Shown in pieces: positions 1-9,603 of a DNA stretch of 64,000 bases. The notes under the pieces were generated by a model. It was given only the letters and a program-made list of their open reading frames with translations, was not told where the DNA came from and did not search any database. The stretch spans positions 124,001 to 188,000 of the forward strand of contig NZ_FRBV01000001.1 of assembly GCF_900142705.1 (NCBI RefSeq), read 5' to 3'. How positions within the stretch are numbered: position 1 is the first letter of the stretch; the number at the start of each line of letters is the position of its first letter. A program made the position numbers and the translations under genes. The stretch is from Nitrosospira sp. Nsp11 (GTDB lineage Bacteria; Pseudomonadota; Gammaproteobacteria; Burkholderiales; Nitrosomonadaceae).

Positions 1-570
1 TCTTATATCGGCCGTGTCGTTTATGAGCTCGACGAAGGTAGATTTCGCTTAGCATTCAGTGGATCGCAACTCAATATAGGATATAGCCCGACAGTAAGTG
101 ATCCAATTCAAGCCGGTTCTATCCGCTTTACGCCGCTCGTTTTCTCGGCTCAATATAATGCCGAGCGTTGGAGCCTCACTTCCGAATATGCTCTACGCCA
201 TTTCGAATACAAGAACTTCGGTGTAGCGCCACTCGCATTGGATTTCTACGGGGAAAGCTATTACTTCCAAGGTGCGTATCGTTTTACTCCTGAATGGGAG
301 GCCGTGGTTCGATACGACGTGCTTTATACCGACAGAAACGATCGTAGTGGAAGCAAATGGGCTGCGGCTTCCGGACGTCCTGCACATAACCGCTTCGCCA
401 AGGATATAACAGTTGGCCTGCGCTGGAATGTCACGCCCGAGTTCATGCTGCGCGCCGAATATCATCGGGTCAACGGTACGGGCTGGCTCTCCACCCTTGA
501 CAATCCTGTGCCTGGCGATCTGTCCCAGAACTGGAATCTCTTCTCAATCCTCGGTTCCTATAGGTTCTAG
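1..570 (+). CDS. Outer-membrane beta-barrel protein, C-terminal part (5' end outside window)
   Basis: The frame is open from base 1 to the TAG at 568-570, giving 189 residues of a protein whose start lies before the window. The sequence alternates polar and aromatic/hydrophobic residues in short strands with charged loops and ends in Tyr-Arg-Phe. A terminal Phe after an amphipathic strand is the usual BamA-recognition signal of outer-membrane barrels. I do not recognise a specific family; a porin-like or uncharacterised barrel is most likely. It lies 10 bp upstream of the GGDEF/EAL gene on the same strand, so the two may be co-transcribed and the signalling protein could respond to something linked to this barrel (inference). 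Confidence 0.6.
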   Translation, partial: SYIGRVVYELDEGRFRLAFSGSQLNIGYSPTVSDPIQAGSIRFTPLVFSAQYNAERWSLTSEYALRHFEYKNFGVAPLALDFYGESYYFQGAYRFTPEWEAVVRYDVLYTDRNDRSGSKWAAASGRPAHNRFAKDITVGLRWNVTPEFMLRAEYHRVNGTGWLSTLDNPVPGDLSQNWNLFSILGSYRF

Positions 571-580
571 CGATAGCTTG

Positions 581-3490
581 ATGGAGCATAATTTCCACAT
601 GAACAAGGCTCAGCCCGACGGCACGGCACGCTCCGCGCCGCCTGGATTTCTGAGCCTGAAATGGAAAGTTCTGCTGCTGAGCAGCTTGATATTAGTCTTT
701 ATCGTAGTTTCGTTCACTGGAATCACTTATTTGAGCCTGATGAGCGATTTTGAGTCTCAAAGGCGCGCGCAGCACAAGCGTTATGCCAGTGAAGTTGAAG
801 GTTTGATAGATCAGATCTCGAAAGATCTGCATCAGCTTGCTGAATTGCTTCCTTTCCTGGAAGGAATGGGACCAGACCTGCTGGCGGCCAATGGAAAAAA
901 TATCTCCGAAACATTCGATCCATATTGGGCATCATTGCAGCTTAATAAGGGTATCGAACTGATACGTTTTTATGATAACTCCAATCAGTTATTGGCAAGC
1001 TGGGGTATTCCGGAATCCGACACTCATGAAGGCGTAATGCTGAACTGGATTCGTGAAGTGAATGTGCGAGAACAGCCTATCAGTTCTCTGAACTGCCAGA
1101 AAGAATGCACTCAGTTCATGGCGGTCCCTCTGCTGGTAGAGGGCAAGAGTGTTGGCGTTGTCATCATCGGCGCGCCTCTGATCGACGCCGTCTTGGGATT
1201 CAAGGATATTTCCGGCGCTGATATCAGCTTGCTTACCAGTGAGCACGACAGTGACAGGAAGAGCACCGAGATGATAATTCCCCACTGGAATGTCCGAATC
1301 GCCGCACATAGCAAAGAAATGAATACGGCAATTCTCATTAAAGTCGCAGAGCAGTATCCCGACTTTAGCCACCTGGAAAATGGTATTCAGATTTCCTGGG
1401 ATAACCAATATCTGCAGGTCAAATCGCTTTCCGTGAGCAAAATAGATGAGCACGATAAGGCACAGTTTATAGTCATCACCGATATCACCTCCACCATGCG
1501 TACCATCCAAAGTTCGACACGGCAGAGCATAATCATCGGGGCGGTGGGGCTTATGCTTTCCGAGCTGTTATTATTTTTCATTCTTAGCAGGCCATTGTCG
1601 CGGCTCAAGCATATCGCCTTCACATTGCCGCTTCTTGCGCGGAGCAGCTTCAAGAATTTCCGGGCGGAGCTTCATACCGATGGGCAGAAACTATGGTTGA
1701 AAGATGAAATTGGCATGCTTGACGAAACAGCCGTGGCCCTATCCTATCAACTGGAGAAACTTGAAGACCAAGTCGCCGATCGGACTCAGATTTTGGCGAG
1801 AAAAATGAATGAATTAAGCAAAGAGCGTGATTTCATCACAAATCTGCTCGACATCGCGCAAGTCATCGTAATGACGCAAAACGCCAGTGGTGAAATTCTC
1901 ACACTCAATGCTTACGGCGAAACGCTTATCCAATATACAGAAAAGGAACTGCAGGGAACACCGTTCGTCAATCTTCTCACGCCTGATGGAGATATGCGCG
2001 ATCTTCCCGCCTACCTTGAGGAGGTACGCTCTGAACACAGAGACCAATTGCGTCATGAAGCCAACGTCCTATGCAGGGATAAATCGACGAGGCATATCCT
2101 CTGGTTGCATTCTCGCCTGACGCGACATAGCGAGAATGACCCCGCAATGCTCTCGGTAGGGCTTGATATGACCGAACATAAACGCACAGAAAGCCGACTG
2201 GCATGGCTGGCCGATCATGATCCCCTCACCAACTTGTATAACCGGCGCCGCTTTCAGGAAGAACTGGAGCAAATGCTGAATCTGGCTGCCCGTTATGGAC
2301 ATTCGGGTGCGCTGCTATTTTTTGACCTGGATCAGTTCAAGTATATAAACGATACCAGCGGACACCAGGCGGGCGATGCTTTGCTGAAAATGATCGCACA
2401 CATGCTGCATGGCAGCGTACGCAGCGTAGACATACTCGGGCGCCTGGGCGGTGACGAGTTTGCAGTGATCTTGCCTCAAACTACTGCGGAGGGGGCGATA
2501 GAAGTCGCAAAAAACACCCTCACTTGCCTGAACCACGGGAAAATTACCATAAACGGCCGAAGCCATAAGGCTTCAGCCAGCGTTGGTATTGCAGTTTTCC
2601 CCGAGCATGGAAACAACGTGCACGACCTTTTGGCGGCGGCCGATCTCGCCATGTATCAAGCCAAAGAAGCGGGACGGGGGGGTTGGCATCTGTTTTCAAA
2701 CGAGGAAAAGACCCGGGAGCGCATGCACACTCTGGTATATTGGAAAGAAAAGATCGAGTATGCGCTTTTGAATGAACGGTTCTTGTTCTATTTCCAGCCC
2801 ATCATGCATATCGCGGACAAAACCGTTGACCATTACGAAGTGCTCCTACGCATGCTCGACGATAACGGAACCGTGCTTGCTCCTCAATATTTTATACCGG
2901 CAGCAGAGCAAACCGGCCTTATCCATGCCATCGATCATATGGTGTTACGGAAATCCATTGCTCAAGCGGCGGAAATTCAACACAACGGGTTCCGTGTCCG
3001 TTTTTCGATAAACCTTTCAGCACATGCATTTCATGATCCCGAATTGCTATCGATCCTGAAGGAAGCTTTTACTCAATATGATGCGGATCCTTCAAACTTC
3101 ATGTTTGAAATAACCGAGACGGCAGCGCTGGAAGATTTGTCCGCGGCGCGAGAGCTCATGGAAACGATTAGAAAGCTTGGTTGCAGCTTTACGCTGGATG
3201 ATTTCGGCGTCGGCTTCTCTTCGTTCTATTACATACGACAGCTTCCCATTGATGTTGTGAAAATCGATGGTTCGTTTATACGAAATCTGGCGGATAGCCC
3301 GGATGACCAGATACTGGTAAAAGCGCTATGCGACGTGGCACGGGGATTTGGGAAGAAAACAACGGCCGAGTTCGTGGAGAACGCTGCGACTTTCTCTCTT
3401 CTGGAGAAAATGCAAATAGATTATGCGCAAGGCTTTTTTATAGGAGCGCCGATCCCGGCGCATGATTCGCCGTTCAAAGATTTCTTGTAG
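581..3490 (+). CDS. Membrane-bound sensor PAS-GGDEF-EAL protein (cyclic-di-GMP turnover)
   Basis: A 969-residue protein predicted to make and/or degrade cyclic-di-GMP. Visible order: short cytoplasmic N-terminus, transmembrane helix (about 29-52), a periplasmic sensor region of about 260 residues, second transmembrane helix (about 316-338), HAMP-like and coiled-coil linker, PAS domain (about 415-535), GGDEF domain with intact RLGGDEF near 621, and an EAL domain. The EAL motif reads EVLLR, which keeps the catalytic Glu; the downstream ITET, DDFGVG, KIDGSFI and QGF motifs are intact, so both activities are possible. The frame is open further upstream, but the ATG at 581 follows the previous gene's stop; an ATG at 599 with GGAG 12 nt upstream is an alternative. 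The ligand of the periplasmic domain is unknown. Confidence 0.88.
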   Translation: MEHNFHMNKAQPDGTARSAPPGFLSLKWKVLLLSSLILVFIVVSFTGITYLSLMSDFESQRRAQHKRYASEVEGLIDQISKDLHQLAELLPFLEGMGPDLLAANGKNISETFDPYWASLQLNKGIELIRFYDNSNQLLASWGIPESDTHEGVMLNWIREVNVREQPISSLNCQKECTQFMAVPLLVEGKSVGVVIIGAPLIDAVLGFKDISGADISLLTSEHDSDRKSTEMIIPHWNVRIAAHSKEMNTAILIKVAEQYPDFSHLENGIQISWDNQYLQVKSLSVSKIDEHDKAQFIVITDITSTMRTIQSSTRQSIIIGAVGLMLSELLLFFILSRPLSRLKHIAFTLPLLARSSFKNFRAELHTDGQKLWLKDEIGMLDETAVALSYQLEKLEDQVADRTQILARKMNELSKERDFITNLLDIAQVIVMTQNASGEILTLNAYGETLIQYTEKELQGTPFVNLLTPDGDMRDLPAYLEEVRSEHRDQLRHEANVLCRDKSTRHILWLHSRLTRHSENDPAMLSVGLDMTEHKRTESRLAWLADHDPLTNLYNRRRFQEELEQMLNLAARYGHSGALLFFDLDQFKYINDTSGHQAGDALLKMIAHMLHGSVRSVDILGRLGGDEFAVILPQTTAEGAIEVAKNTLTCLNHGKITINGRSHKASASVGIAVFPEHGNNVHDLLAAADLAMYQAKEAGRGGWHLFSNEEKTRERMHTLVYWKEKIEYALLNERFLFYFQPIMHIADKTVDHYEVLLRMLDDNGTVLAPQYFIPAAEQTGLIHAIDHMVLRKSIAQAAEIQHNGFRVRFSINLSAHAFHDPELLSILKEAFTQYDADPSNFMFEITETAALEDLSAARELMETIRKLGCSFTLDDFGVGFSSFYYIRQLPIDVVKIDGSFIRNLADSPDDQILVKALCDVARGFGKKTTAEFVENAATFSLLEKMQIDYAQGFFIGAPIPAHDSPFKDFL

Positions 3491-3650
3491 GCGAGCCTAC
3501 AGTGGTCCTGTTCGGCTCACTTTGAGAGAACACAAGGCTGGGAGCAATGGCAAAGGATCAAGCAGTGGCCGGTTCCGTGCACATGCCAGAGCATTACGAG
3601 CGCTGTGGATCTGATAGATAGGATTATCGCTTACTGGAGCGTGGGGCGCG

Positions 3651-3675
3651 ATAAAGATGCGGCTGACGCCCGCAT
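3651..3675 (-). terminator. Possible weak terminator of aroC
   Basis: A 6-bp perfect stem (ATGCGG at 3657-3662 and CCGCAT at 3670-3675) with a 7-nt loop lies just past the aroC stop. On the minus strand it is followed by CTTTAT, a poor U-tract. Confidence 0.35.
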
Positions 3676-3683
3676 AACCCATC

Positions 3684-4856
3684 TCAGGCTTCTTCAGGGT
3701 CGGGGTTTTCCGTGAATTCCGGTTTTAGCTCGGCATTGGCTAAACTGGCTCCTTCAAGGCCAGTTTTACCGGGAATTTTTGGCGTTTCACACGCTACATC
3801 CGCATTTTGCGCACGATGGCGCAAGGCGTGATCCATCAATACCAGGGCCAGCATTGCCTCAGCGATGGGCGTGGCGCGAATGCCTACACAGGGGTCATGC
3901 CTGCCGTGGGTTTCCACCAAGGCCGGATTCCCAGCCTTGTCCACCGAGCGTCGCCCCAGGCGGATGCTGGAGGTCGGCTTGACAGCAATATTCACAACGA
4001 TTTCCTGGCCGGTAGAAATCCCGCCCACTATACCACCCGAATTGTTGCTCAAAAATCCCCCGGGAGTAATCTCGTCAGAGTGTTCGGTCCCCCTCTGGGT
4101 TACGGCGGCAAACCCGGCGCCGATTTCGACACCTTTTACCGCATTGATGCTCATCATGGCGTAAGCGATTTCCGCATCCAGGCGATCATATACCGGCTCT
4201 CCCCAACCTACCGGCACGCCTTCCGCCACGACACAGATCTTCGCACCGACAGAGTCGCCCGATTTGCGCAGCTTATCCATGAACTCTTCCAGGCTGGGCA
4301 CCAGATCAGGATCAGCGGCAAAAAATGGATTTTGCCCAACCTCATCCCATCGTTTGAACGGAATCTCTACAGGTCCCAACTGCGCCATGAATCCGCGTAT
4401 TACTGTGCCATATCTCGTGTATAGCCATTTCCTTGCAATCGCCCCTGCCGCAACCCTTACTGCGGTTTCGCGGGCAGAGGCGCGTCCACCACCGCGGTAG
4501 TCGCGTATCCCGTATTTTTGCCAATAAACATAGTCCGCATGGCCGGGCCGAAAGGTATCCATGATTTTGCTGTAATCCTTGCTGCGCTGGTCCTCGTTTC
4601 GGATCAGCAGCGCAATAGGGGTACCCGTGGTCTTGCCTTCAAACACCCCAGAAAGAATTTCCACTGTGTCCGATTCCCTCCGCTGGGTTACATGGCGCGA
4701 GGTGCCAGGCTTGCGCCGATCCAGATCCTGCTGGATATACTCGGCGGATAACTCCATCCCTGGCGGGCAGCCATCGACCACGCAACCTATCGCAGGACCG
4801 TGCGATTCGCCAAAAGAAGTAACGCAAAAAAGCTTGCCGAGGGTATTGCCGGACAT
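3684..4856 (-). CDS. aroC: Chorismate synthase
   Basis: A 390-residue chorismate synthase, which converts 5-enolpyruvylshikimate-3-phosphate to chorismate with reduced FMN, the last common step to aromatic amino acids and folate. The family signatures are clear: GESHGPAIG near the N-terminus, the RPGHADY segment and [12 protein letters not shown]. The start ATG at 4856 has an AGGA Shine-Dalgarno six bases upstream. The protein is about 25-30 residues longer than the usual 350-365, owing to a C-terminal tail rich in Glu, Pro and Ala after the conserved MDHALR segment; this tail is probably disordered. The gene stands alone, facing the GGDEF/EAL gene. Confidence 0.97.
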   Translation of the reverse strand: MSGNTLGKLFCVTSFGESHGPAIGCVVDGCPPGMELSAEYIQQDLDRRKPGTSRHVTQRRESDTVEILSGVFEGKTTGTPIALLIRNEDQRSKDYSKIMDTFRPGHADYVYWQKYGIRDYRGGGRASARETAVRVAAGAIARKWLYTRYGTVIRGFMAQLGPVEIPFKRWDEVGQNPFFAADPDLVPSLEEFMDKLRKSGDSVGAKICVVAEGVPVGWGEPVYDRLDAEIAYAMMSINAVKGVEIGAGFAAVTQRGTEHSDEITPGGFLSNNSGGIVGGISTGQEIVVNIAVKPTSSIRLGRRSVDKAGNPALVETHGRHDPCVGIRATPIAEAMLALVLMDHALRHRAQNADVACETPKIPGKTGLEGASLANAELKPEFTENPDPEEA

Positions 4857-5327
4857 TTTATTTCCTCGCTAAATCAATGCTCCGAGTTTAACATATCCCC
4901 CATATTTCGCCATTTCCTACCTCATAATCTGATATTTCCAACCTCATAATCTGATTATGGACAAACCTAATCCCGACAAGATGACAGGTCCTGGTGGTTT
5001 GACCTTGACCCAGATTCATACACAAGTAAAGCTGAGCACAGCTCGTGATCAACGGGAAATCGCGCAGAATAAATTCGCGCCAACGCCTACCCGGTGGCAA
5101 CGATTTATCCGCTACGCCTGGAGTGGGAAAAGAGAAAAAACATGAGGGCTGTGCTGATGAATGCGCCGGATGTTTTGCCGCTGGACAGATCGGCCGAAGC
5201 TCACCTGCGTATTGAAGCGGGGCACCTGGTGCAAGACAGTGCCGCAGGTTTGAACAGCCATCAGATTCAGCCAGCGATGTATTGATCTACCTTATAACGG
5301 ACTCAAGGAGTTTACAAGAGAAGTCGC
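4857..5327. other. Intergenic region with a 22-bp-period direct repeat; no convincing gene
   Basis: This 471-bp gap lies upstream of aroC and downstream of the aminopeptidase gene. Short open frames occur on both strands (for example 5142-5285 +, 47 codons), but none has a good ribosome site plus a recognisable product. A 15-bp sequence, ACCTCATAATCTGAT, occurs twice, at 4919-4933 and 4941-4955, just upstream of the aroC start, and could be a regulator site. Confidence 0.4.
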
Positions 5328-6797
5328 TCAGGGATTCCCAAGCATCTCGACCCCCCAGGCCACGCCAAAGCCGGTGACGTCGCTTCCCACGGCCCCTAAT
5401 CCGCCTTTATTATTGCTGGCAGACAGATCCATGTGCAGCCAGGGTACATCGTCCACGAACCGGTTGAGGAAGCGGGCGGCGAGAATATGATCGGCCTCGC
5501 CCTCCAACGAGCACTGCTTGATATCGGCAATTTTGCTTTCCAGTTCCGCATCATAGTCGGCATCCATCGGAAATGCCCAGATTCGCTCGCCCGTCGCTTT
5601 TCCGGCGGTTAATGCTTTCTGTACCAGATCCTCCCGATTACTGAAAACGCCACTATAATGCGATCCGAGTGCGACGTGCATGCTTCCCGTCAATGTCGCA
5701 AAATCAATCATCACATCGGGCTTCTGCCTTGCCGCCAAAGTCAGCGTGTCTGCCAGCACCAACCGTCCTTCTGCGTCGGTATGGATAATCTCGACAGTGG
5801 TGCTATTCAAGGTCGTTATGACGTCGTTCTGTTTGTAGGCATGCGGGCTGATGTGATTTTGAGCAATGGCGAGCCAGCAATCGATATTCACCAACAGATT
5901 GGCGCGAGTTGCAGCCAATAAAATCCCCAACGCAACTGCCGAACCGTTCATGTCCTCATGCATGCCGTGCATGTGGCGGGCCGGCTTCAGATTATGGCCG
6001 CCGGTATCAAAGCAGATACCTTTTCCCACCAGCGCCACGGTCTTGTTCACCTTCTTCACGCGCCGTTGCAAATGCACGATGGCAGCATCTTCAGGATCGC
6101 TACCCTGGGCTACGGCAACGAATGCTCCGGCACCCATTTTACGCAGCGCCTTGACATCGAATTCCTGATACTTCCAGCCTTCGGTGGCAGCGAGCTTCTT
6201 GACATGCTTGCGATAGAACTCCGGCGTTAATTCGTTGGGCGGCAGTATCGTAAGTTCACGCGTCAGCAGATTACCTTCCGCTTTGGCGGCTAATAGCGCA
6301 AAATTGTCCGGCTCCTTATAGCCGTGCACGACAATTCTGGCGAGCGGCCGCCTCCGCGTGTTTTTTTTGTCCGTTTTTCGGGAGGGCAGAACCGGGCCGT
6401 TTATCCAGGCCGCATATATTGCGAGCTGCGCGAAAGTGCGCCTTTGGCCATCATCGCCATATACCGCCATATTTATTTCCGCAGGGGTTTCCTCCAGCAA
6501 CAATTGCACGGCTTTGCGTATTGATGTTTGCTGCTCGAATACAGATTTGCTCAAATCCAGCGCCACCCAAACGCATAATGAACCACCTTCGAGATTGGCC
6601 GCGACTGGAGTACCCGCGATTTCCCCTAGCTGCATTTTACGACGCGATAATAAGGTTTCCAGTACGTTCCTACCCAAAAAATCAGACTTATTCTGAAGCT
6701 TATCCGATGGGGCGAACTGCGGCAGCACGACCAGAATATGCGTTGCCTTGGTGGACGGGCTTATGGATGAAGCGTTTTGTATCAGTGATGCAAGCAT
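5328..6797 (-). CDS. Leucyl aminopeptidase family protein (M17)
   Basis: A 489-residue M17 metallo-aminopeptidase that removes N-terminal residues from peptides. The C-terminal catalytic half carries all expected dinuclear metal ligands: Lys and Asp in VGKGICFDTGG, Asp in HEDMNG, and Asp and Glu in TDAEGRL. The classical signature NTDAEGRL starts with His here, and the segment after FDTGG is divergent (HNLK for ISIK), so this is a side branch of the PepA family rather than a close PepA. The ATG at 6797 has a GAGGA site six bases upstream. It is transcribed divergently from thyA across 123 bp with overlapping -10-like hexamers. Confidence 0.88.
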   Translation of the reverse strand: MLASLIQNASSISPSTKATHILVVLPQFAPSDKLQNKSDFLGRNVLETLLSRRKMQLGEIAGTPVAANLEGGSLCVWVALDLSKSVFEQQTSIRKAVQLLLEETPAEINMAVYGDDGQRRTFAQLAIYAAWINGPVLPSRKTDKKNTRRRPLARIVVHGYKEPDNFALLAAKAEGNLLTRELTILPPNELTPEFYRKHVKKLAATEGWKYQEFDVKALRKMGAGAFVAVAQGSDPEDAAIVHLQRRVKKVNKTVALVGKGICFDTGGHNLKPARHMHGMHEDMNGSAVALGILLAATRANLLVNIDCWLAIAQNHISPHAYKQNDVITTLNSTTVEIIHTDAEGRLVLADTLTLAARQKPDVMIDFATLTGSMHVALGSHYSGVFSNREDLVQKALTAGKATGERIWAFPMDADYDAELESKIADIKQCSLEGEADHILAARFLNRFVDDVPWLHMDLSASNNKGGLGAVGSDVTGFGVAWGVEMLGNP

Positions 6798-6826
6798 TGG
6801 CCGTCCTCAAATAAGTTATAAATGCT

Positions 6827-6834
6827 ATTATAAT
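6827..6834. promoter_or_regulatory. Overlapping divergent -10-like hexamers between pepA-like gene and thyA
   Basis: The sequence ATTATAAT reads as TATAAT on the plus strand (6829-6834, toward thyA) and on the minus strand (6832-6827, toward the aminopeptidase). No good -35 hexamer is visible at the right distance in either direction, so this is only a candidate shared promoter core. Confidence 0.3.
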
Positions 6835-6920
6835 ACAGGGAATACTCTTGAATTCTCTATGCAGGCTACCTTGACCCGTACTTTCTCCTATCATTCCCAT
6901 CGCCCTATCGTTCACCCGTA

Positions 6921-7715
6921 ATGCGCCAATATCTTGAACTCATGCAGCACGTGCTCGAGCATGGGCACAAGAAATCTGACCGCACGGGCACGGGCACGCT
7001 TTCCGTATTTGGTCACCAGATGCGCTTTACCTTATCAGAAGGCTTTCCGCTGGTCACTACCAAGAAATGTCATTTGAAGTCGATCATTTATGAATTGTTG
7101 TGGTTTTTGCACGGCGATACGAATATCAGGTACCTCAACGAAAACGGTGTTTCCATCTGGAATGAGTGGGCTGACGAGAATGGCGATCTGGGCCCGATAT
7201 ACGGCCGCCAGTGGCGAGCCTGGCCGGTCGAGGGCGGAGGCCATATTGATCAGCTCACGCAGGTAATCGAGCAGATCAAAAGTACCCCCGATTCGCGACG
7301 GATGATTGTTTCTTCCTGGAACGTGGGTGAATTGGGTGAGATGAGATTGGCGCCGTGCCATGCCTTGTTTCAGTTCTACGTGGCTGACGGCATGCTCTCC
7401 TGCCAGCTTTACCAGCGTAGCGCGGATATCTTCCTGGGTGTGCCTTTCAATATTGCGTCCTACGCCCTGCTGACCTTGATGACAGCGCAAGTCTGCAATC
7501 TAAAACCCGGCGATTTCGTGCACACCTTGGGGGATGCGCACCTTTACCTCAACCATTTGGCACAAGCTCGGGAACAATTAAACCGGAAGCCGAGGCTTCT
7601 GCCGATGATGAAATTGAATCCCGGGGTCAACAGCATTTTTGATTTCAGGTATGAAGATTTTACGCTGGAAGGCTATGACCCTCATCCGGCCATCAAGGCG
7701 CCGGTCGCGATATGA
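6921..7715 (+). CDS. thyA: Thymidylate synthase
   Basis: A 264-residue ThyA that methylates dUMP to dTMP using methylenetetrahydrofolate. Length matches E. coli ThyA (264). Visible features are [13 protein letters not shown] near the N-terminus, the catalytic Cys in APCHALFQF, the [13 protein letters not shown] segment, and the HLYLNH region. The ATG at 6921 lacks a clear Shine-Dalgarno sequence. Its stop overlaps the folA start by four bases (ATGA at 7712-7715), so thyA and folA are translationally coupled. That pairing makes sense because ThyA turns tetrahydrofolate into dihydrofolate, which FolA reduces back. Confidence 0.98.
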   Translation: MRQYLELMQHVLEHGHKKSDRTGTGTLSVFGHQMRFTLSEGFPLVTTKKCHLKSIIYELLWFLHGDTNIRYLNENGVSIWNEWADENGDLGPIYGRQWRAWPVEGGGHIDQLTQVIEQIKSTPDSRRMIVSSWNVGELGEMRLAPCHALFQFYVADGMLSCQLYQRSADIFLGVPFNIASYALLTLMTAQVCNLKPGDFVHTLGDAHLYLNHLAQAREQLNRKPRLLPMMKLNPGVNSIFDFRYEDFTLEGYDPHPAIKAPVAI

Positions 7716-8272
7716 ACGCCCGACTCTCCGCCTTGGTGGCGGTGGCAAAGAACCGGGTCATCGGCAAGAATAATGCAATGCCCTGGCGGTTGTCGCCTGA
7801 TCTGAAGCGCTTCAAGGCGCTTACCATGGGGCATCCCATCATCATGGGGCGTAAAACGTATGAATCCATCGGCAGACCGCTTCCCGGACGTACCAGTATT
7901 ATTATTACAAGCCAAACCGAATACGAAGTTCAGGGTGCTATCGTCGTGCATTCAATAGCTGAAGCGTTGAGAGCCTGCTACGAAGACAAAGGAAACGAGG
8001 AAAAGCCTTTAACGACGGATGATACGGAAAGCTTTGTTATTGGTGGAGCGGATATATTCCGGCAAATGTTGCCGCTGTGCGACCGATTGTACGTTACCGA
8101 AATTCAAAGGGATTTCGATGGCGACGTGCTATTTCCTGAATTCAATCAGGAAGAGTGGAAGGAAACGTCTCGGGAAAAACACCGTTGTGATGACAACGGG
8201 CTGGAATACCATTTTGTGGTATTTGACCGCAAAACAGGCAAAGGAACTTATCCTGGCGGTTATACTGGATGA
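7712..8272 (+). CDS. folA: Dihydrofolate reductase
   Basis: A 186-residue DHFR that reduces dihydrofolate with NADPH. The family hallmarks are the N-terminal [17 protein letters not shown] with the Trp-containing loop, the acidic residue in LSPDLKRFK, the [12 protein letters not shown] nucleotide site, and FVIGGADIF. It is slightly longer than E. coli FolA (159) because of an insertion around residues 95-110 and a C-terminal tail. It is the second gene of a thyA-folA operon and is followed by a strong bidirectional hairpin. Confidence 0.97.
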   Translation: MNARLSALVAVAKNRVIGKNNAMPWRLSPDLKRFKALTMGHPIIMGRKTYESIGRPLPGRTSIIITSQTEYEVQGAIVVHSIAEALRACYEDKGNEEKPLTTDDTESFVIGGADIFRQMLPLCDRLYVTEIQRDFDGDVLFPEFNQEEWKETSREKHRCDDNGLEYHFVVFDRKTGKGTYPGGYTG

Positions 8273-8275
8273 TGC

Positions 8276-8320
8276 TGAAAAACAATGGCGGAACCCATTG
8301 GTTGGGTCCCGCCATCTTTT
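8276..8320. terminator. Bidirectional rho-independent terminator between folA and the decarboxylase gene
   Basis: A 13-bp inverted repeat with one mismatch (8285-8297 and 8303-8315, loop TTGGT) is followed by CTTTTA on the plus strand. On the minus strand it is followed by a T-rich tract, the complement of the A-run at 8276-8282. It sits between convergent folA and the decarboxylase gene and can serve both. Confidence 0.8.
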
Positions 8321-8336
8321 ACCCTATGATCAGCAG

Positions 8337-9512
8337 TTAGAGGACAACCACATCCGGTAGCGGAAAACCATTGAAATTGCTGGCGTAGGCCGTGGTGTAA
8401 GCACCGGCATTGGGAATATAGATGAAATCTCCTTCCTGGATATCTTCCGGCAGCATTTCATCGCGCATCAGAATATCCACCGAATCGCAGGTTGGCCCGG
8501 CGACGCACCAGGGAATGTCGTGTCCGGTGCGATCGGAAAGAATTTCATAGCGTAGACCTTCCGTAACTTCGATCACGCCGCCAAACATACCCGCGTCCCA
8601 ATACATCCAGCGCTTACCGTTGCGGGTGGCTGTGCCTACCACGCGGCAAACGAAATAAGCCGCATCGGATACCAGATAACGTCCCGGCTCGGCCATGACG
8701 CGAACTTCCTTCGGCAGGTCCGCGATAGCCGCATTCACCACATCACCTATTACCTCTATTGATGGGATGGGCTTGATATGGCGAACAGGATAGCCGCCGC
8801 CGATATTGAGCAGGCGGGGGGATAAGCCAACCCGGCGCATGTCCGCGAAAACCTTTTTGGCCCGCTCGATGCCCACTCGCCAATTCTGCGGGTTGCGGCA
8901 TTGCGAACCGACATGGAAAGTTACTCCGGCAAGATCGCCCTTGAGTTTTACCGCTTCATTGATGATGCCCTTGATTTCGGCGGCATGCGTACCAAATTTT
9001 CCTGCCAGCGGCCAATCACTGCCAATGTTCGGTGTGTCTATGCGCAAATACAACTTTGCGTCAGGCTTGACGCTCACAATTTTGCGTAGCTCCTCGACAC
9101 TATCCAGCACATACCATTCCACGCCTTTTGACGCCGCATATTCCAGATAAGCGCGCGACTTCATCGGATTACTGTAATAGATTTCCGCAGCGGGGACGCC
9201 CAGGCTGAGCAGAAGATCCAGTTCCGAAATGGAGGCGATTTCAAACCCGACGCCTTCCTCGATCAGTGCGCGAAGTACGCGCGGATCTGGATTGGCCTTC
9301 ACCGCATAGTGCGGCTGCACCTGTGGCATGGCAGTTTTGAAGCGGCGGGCTTTGGTGCGAACTATATGGCTGTCAACCAGCAGAAACGGCTTGCTGTAGC
9401 CTTTTTTCAAGGCTGCCTGGACATGTTCAAAATCCAGTCTGACTTCGGGATGGGTGTCGAATATTTCTTCGGCGTCTACTTTGCGCCGTAGGGCCGTGTT
9501 ACGCATTTGCAT
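8337..9512 (-). CDS. Fold-III PLP decarboxylase, probably ornithine/lysine decarboxylase
   Basis: A 391-residue alanine-racemase-fold PLP enzyme of the ODC/DapDC group. It has YAVKAN with the PLP Lys near residue 72, the HVGSQC segment, GGGYPV for phosphate binding, EPGRYLV, and the catalytic Cys in GPTCDSVD typical of ornithine decarboxylases. The probable reaction is ornithine to putrescine, though lysine or a dual substrate cannot be excluded. Upstream in-frame ATGs exist at 9521 and 9512; I chose 9512 because AGAAGGA is spaced about nine bases from it, whereas it abuts 9521. A leader ORF with its own promoter precedes the gene (9538-9603), which suggests translational control of polyamine synthesis. 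Confidence 0.85.
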   Translation of the reverse strand: MQMRNTALRRKVDAEEIFDTHPEVRLDFEHVQAALKKGYSKPFLLVDSHIVRTKARRFKTAMPQVQPHYAVKANPDPRVLRALIEEGVGFEIASISELDLLLSLGVPAAEIYYSNPMKSRAYLEYAASKGVEWYVLDSVEELRKIVSVKPDAKLYLRIDTPNIGSDWPLAGKFGTHAAEIKGIINEAVKLKGDLAGVTFHVGSQCRNPQNWRVGIERAKKVFADMRRVGLSPRLLNIGGGYPVRHIKPIPSIEVIGDVVNAAIADLPKEVRVMAEPGRYLVSDAAYFVCRVVGTATRNGKRWMYWDAGMFGGVIEVTEGLRYEILSDRTGHDIPWCVAGPTCDSVDILMRDEMLPEDIQEGDFIYIPNAGAYTTAYASNFNGFPLPDVVVL

Positions 9513-9537
9513 GAGAGTCATCCTTCTTTAAAAGACG

Positions 9538-9603
9538 CTACGTGACGGGAGTATGAATATTTACCAGATCAGCCGGTACGAAGTAGTTTGCTTTGCTTTT
9601 CAT
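9538..9603 (-). CDS. Candidate 21-residue leader peptide upstream of the decarboxylase
   Basis: A minus-strand ATG at 9603 is preceded by a perfect AGGAGG Shine-Dalgarno five bases upstream and opens a 22-codon frame ending in TAG at 9538. The peptide begins MKSKANYF and ends IHTPVT. The stop lies 25 bp before the chosen decarboxylase start, and a sigma70-like promoter sits about 40 bp upstream. This ribosome site is much better than that of the downstream gene, which argues that the frame is translated. The sequence does not resemble the E. coli ornithine-sensing leader SpeFL as I recall it. A role in regulating the decarboxylase is inference. Confidence 0.55.
   Translation of the reverse strand: MKSKANYFVPADLVNIHTPVT

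Noticed and set aside
5094..5285. A 63-codon plus-strand frame between aroC and the aminopeptidase
   Set aside because: No convincing ribosome site for the first ATG; the internal ATG at 5142 follows only an A-rich stretch, and the peptide resembles nothing I know.
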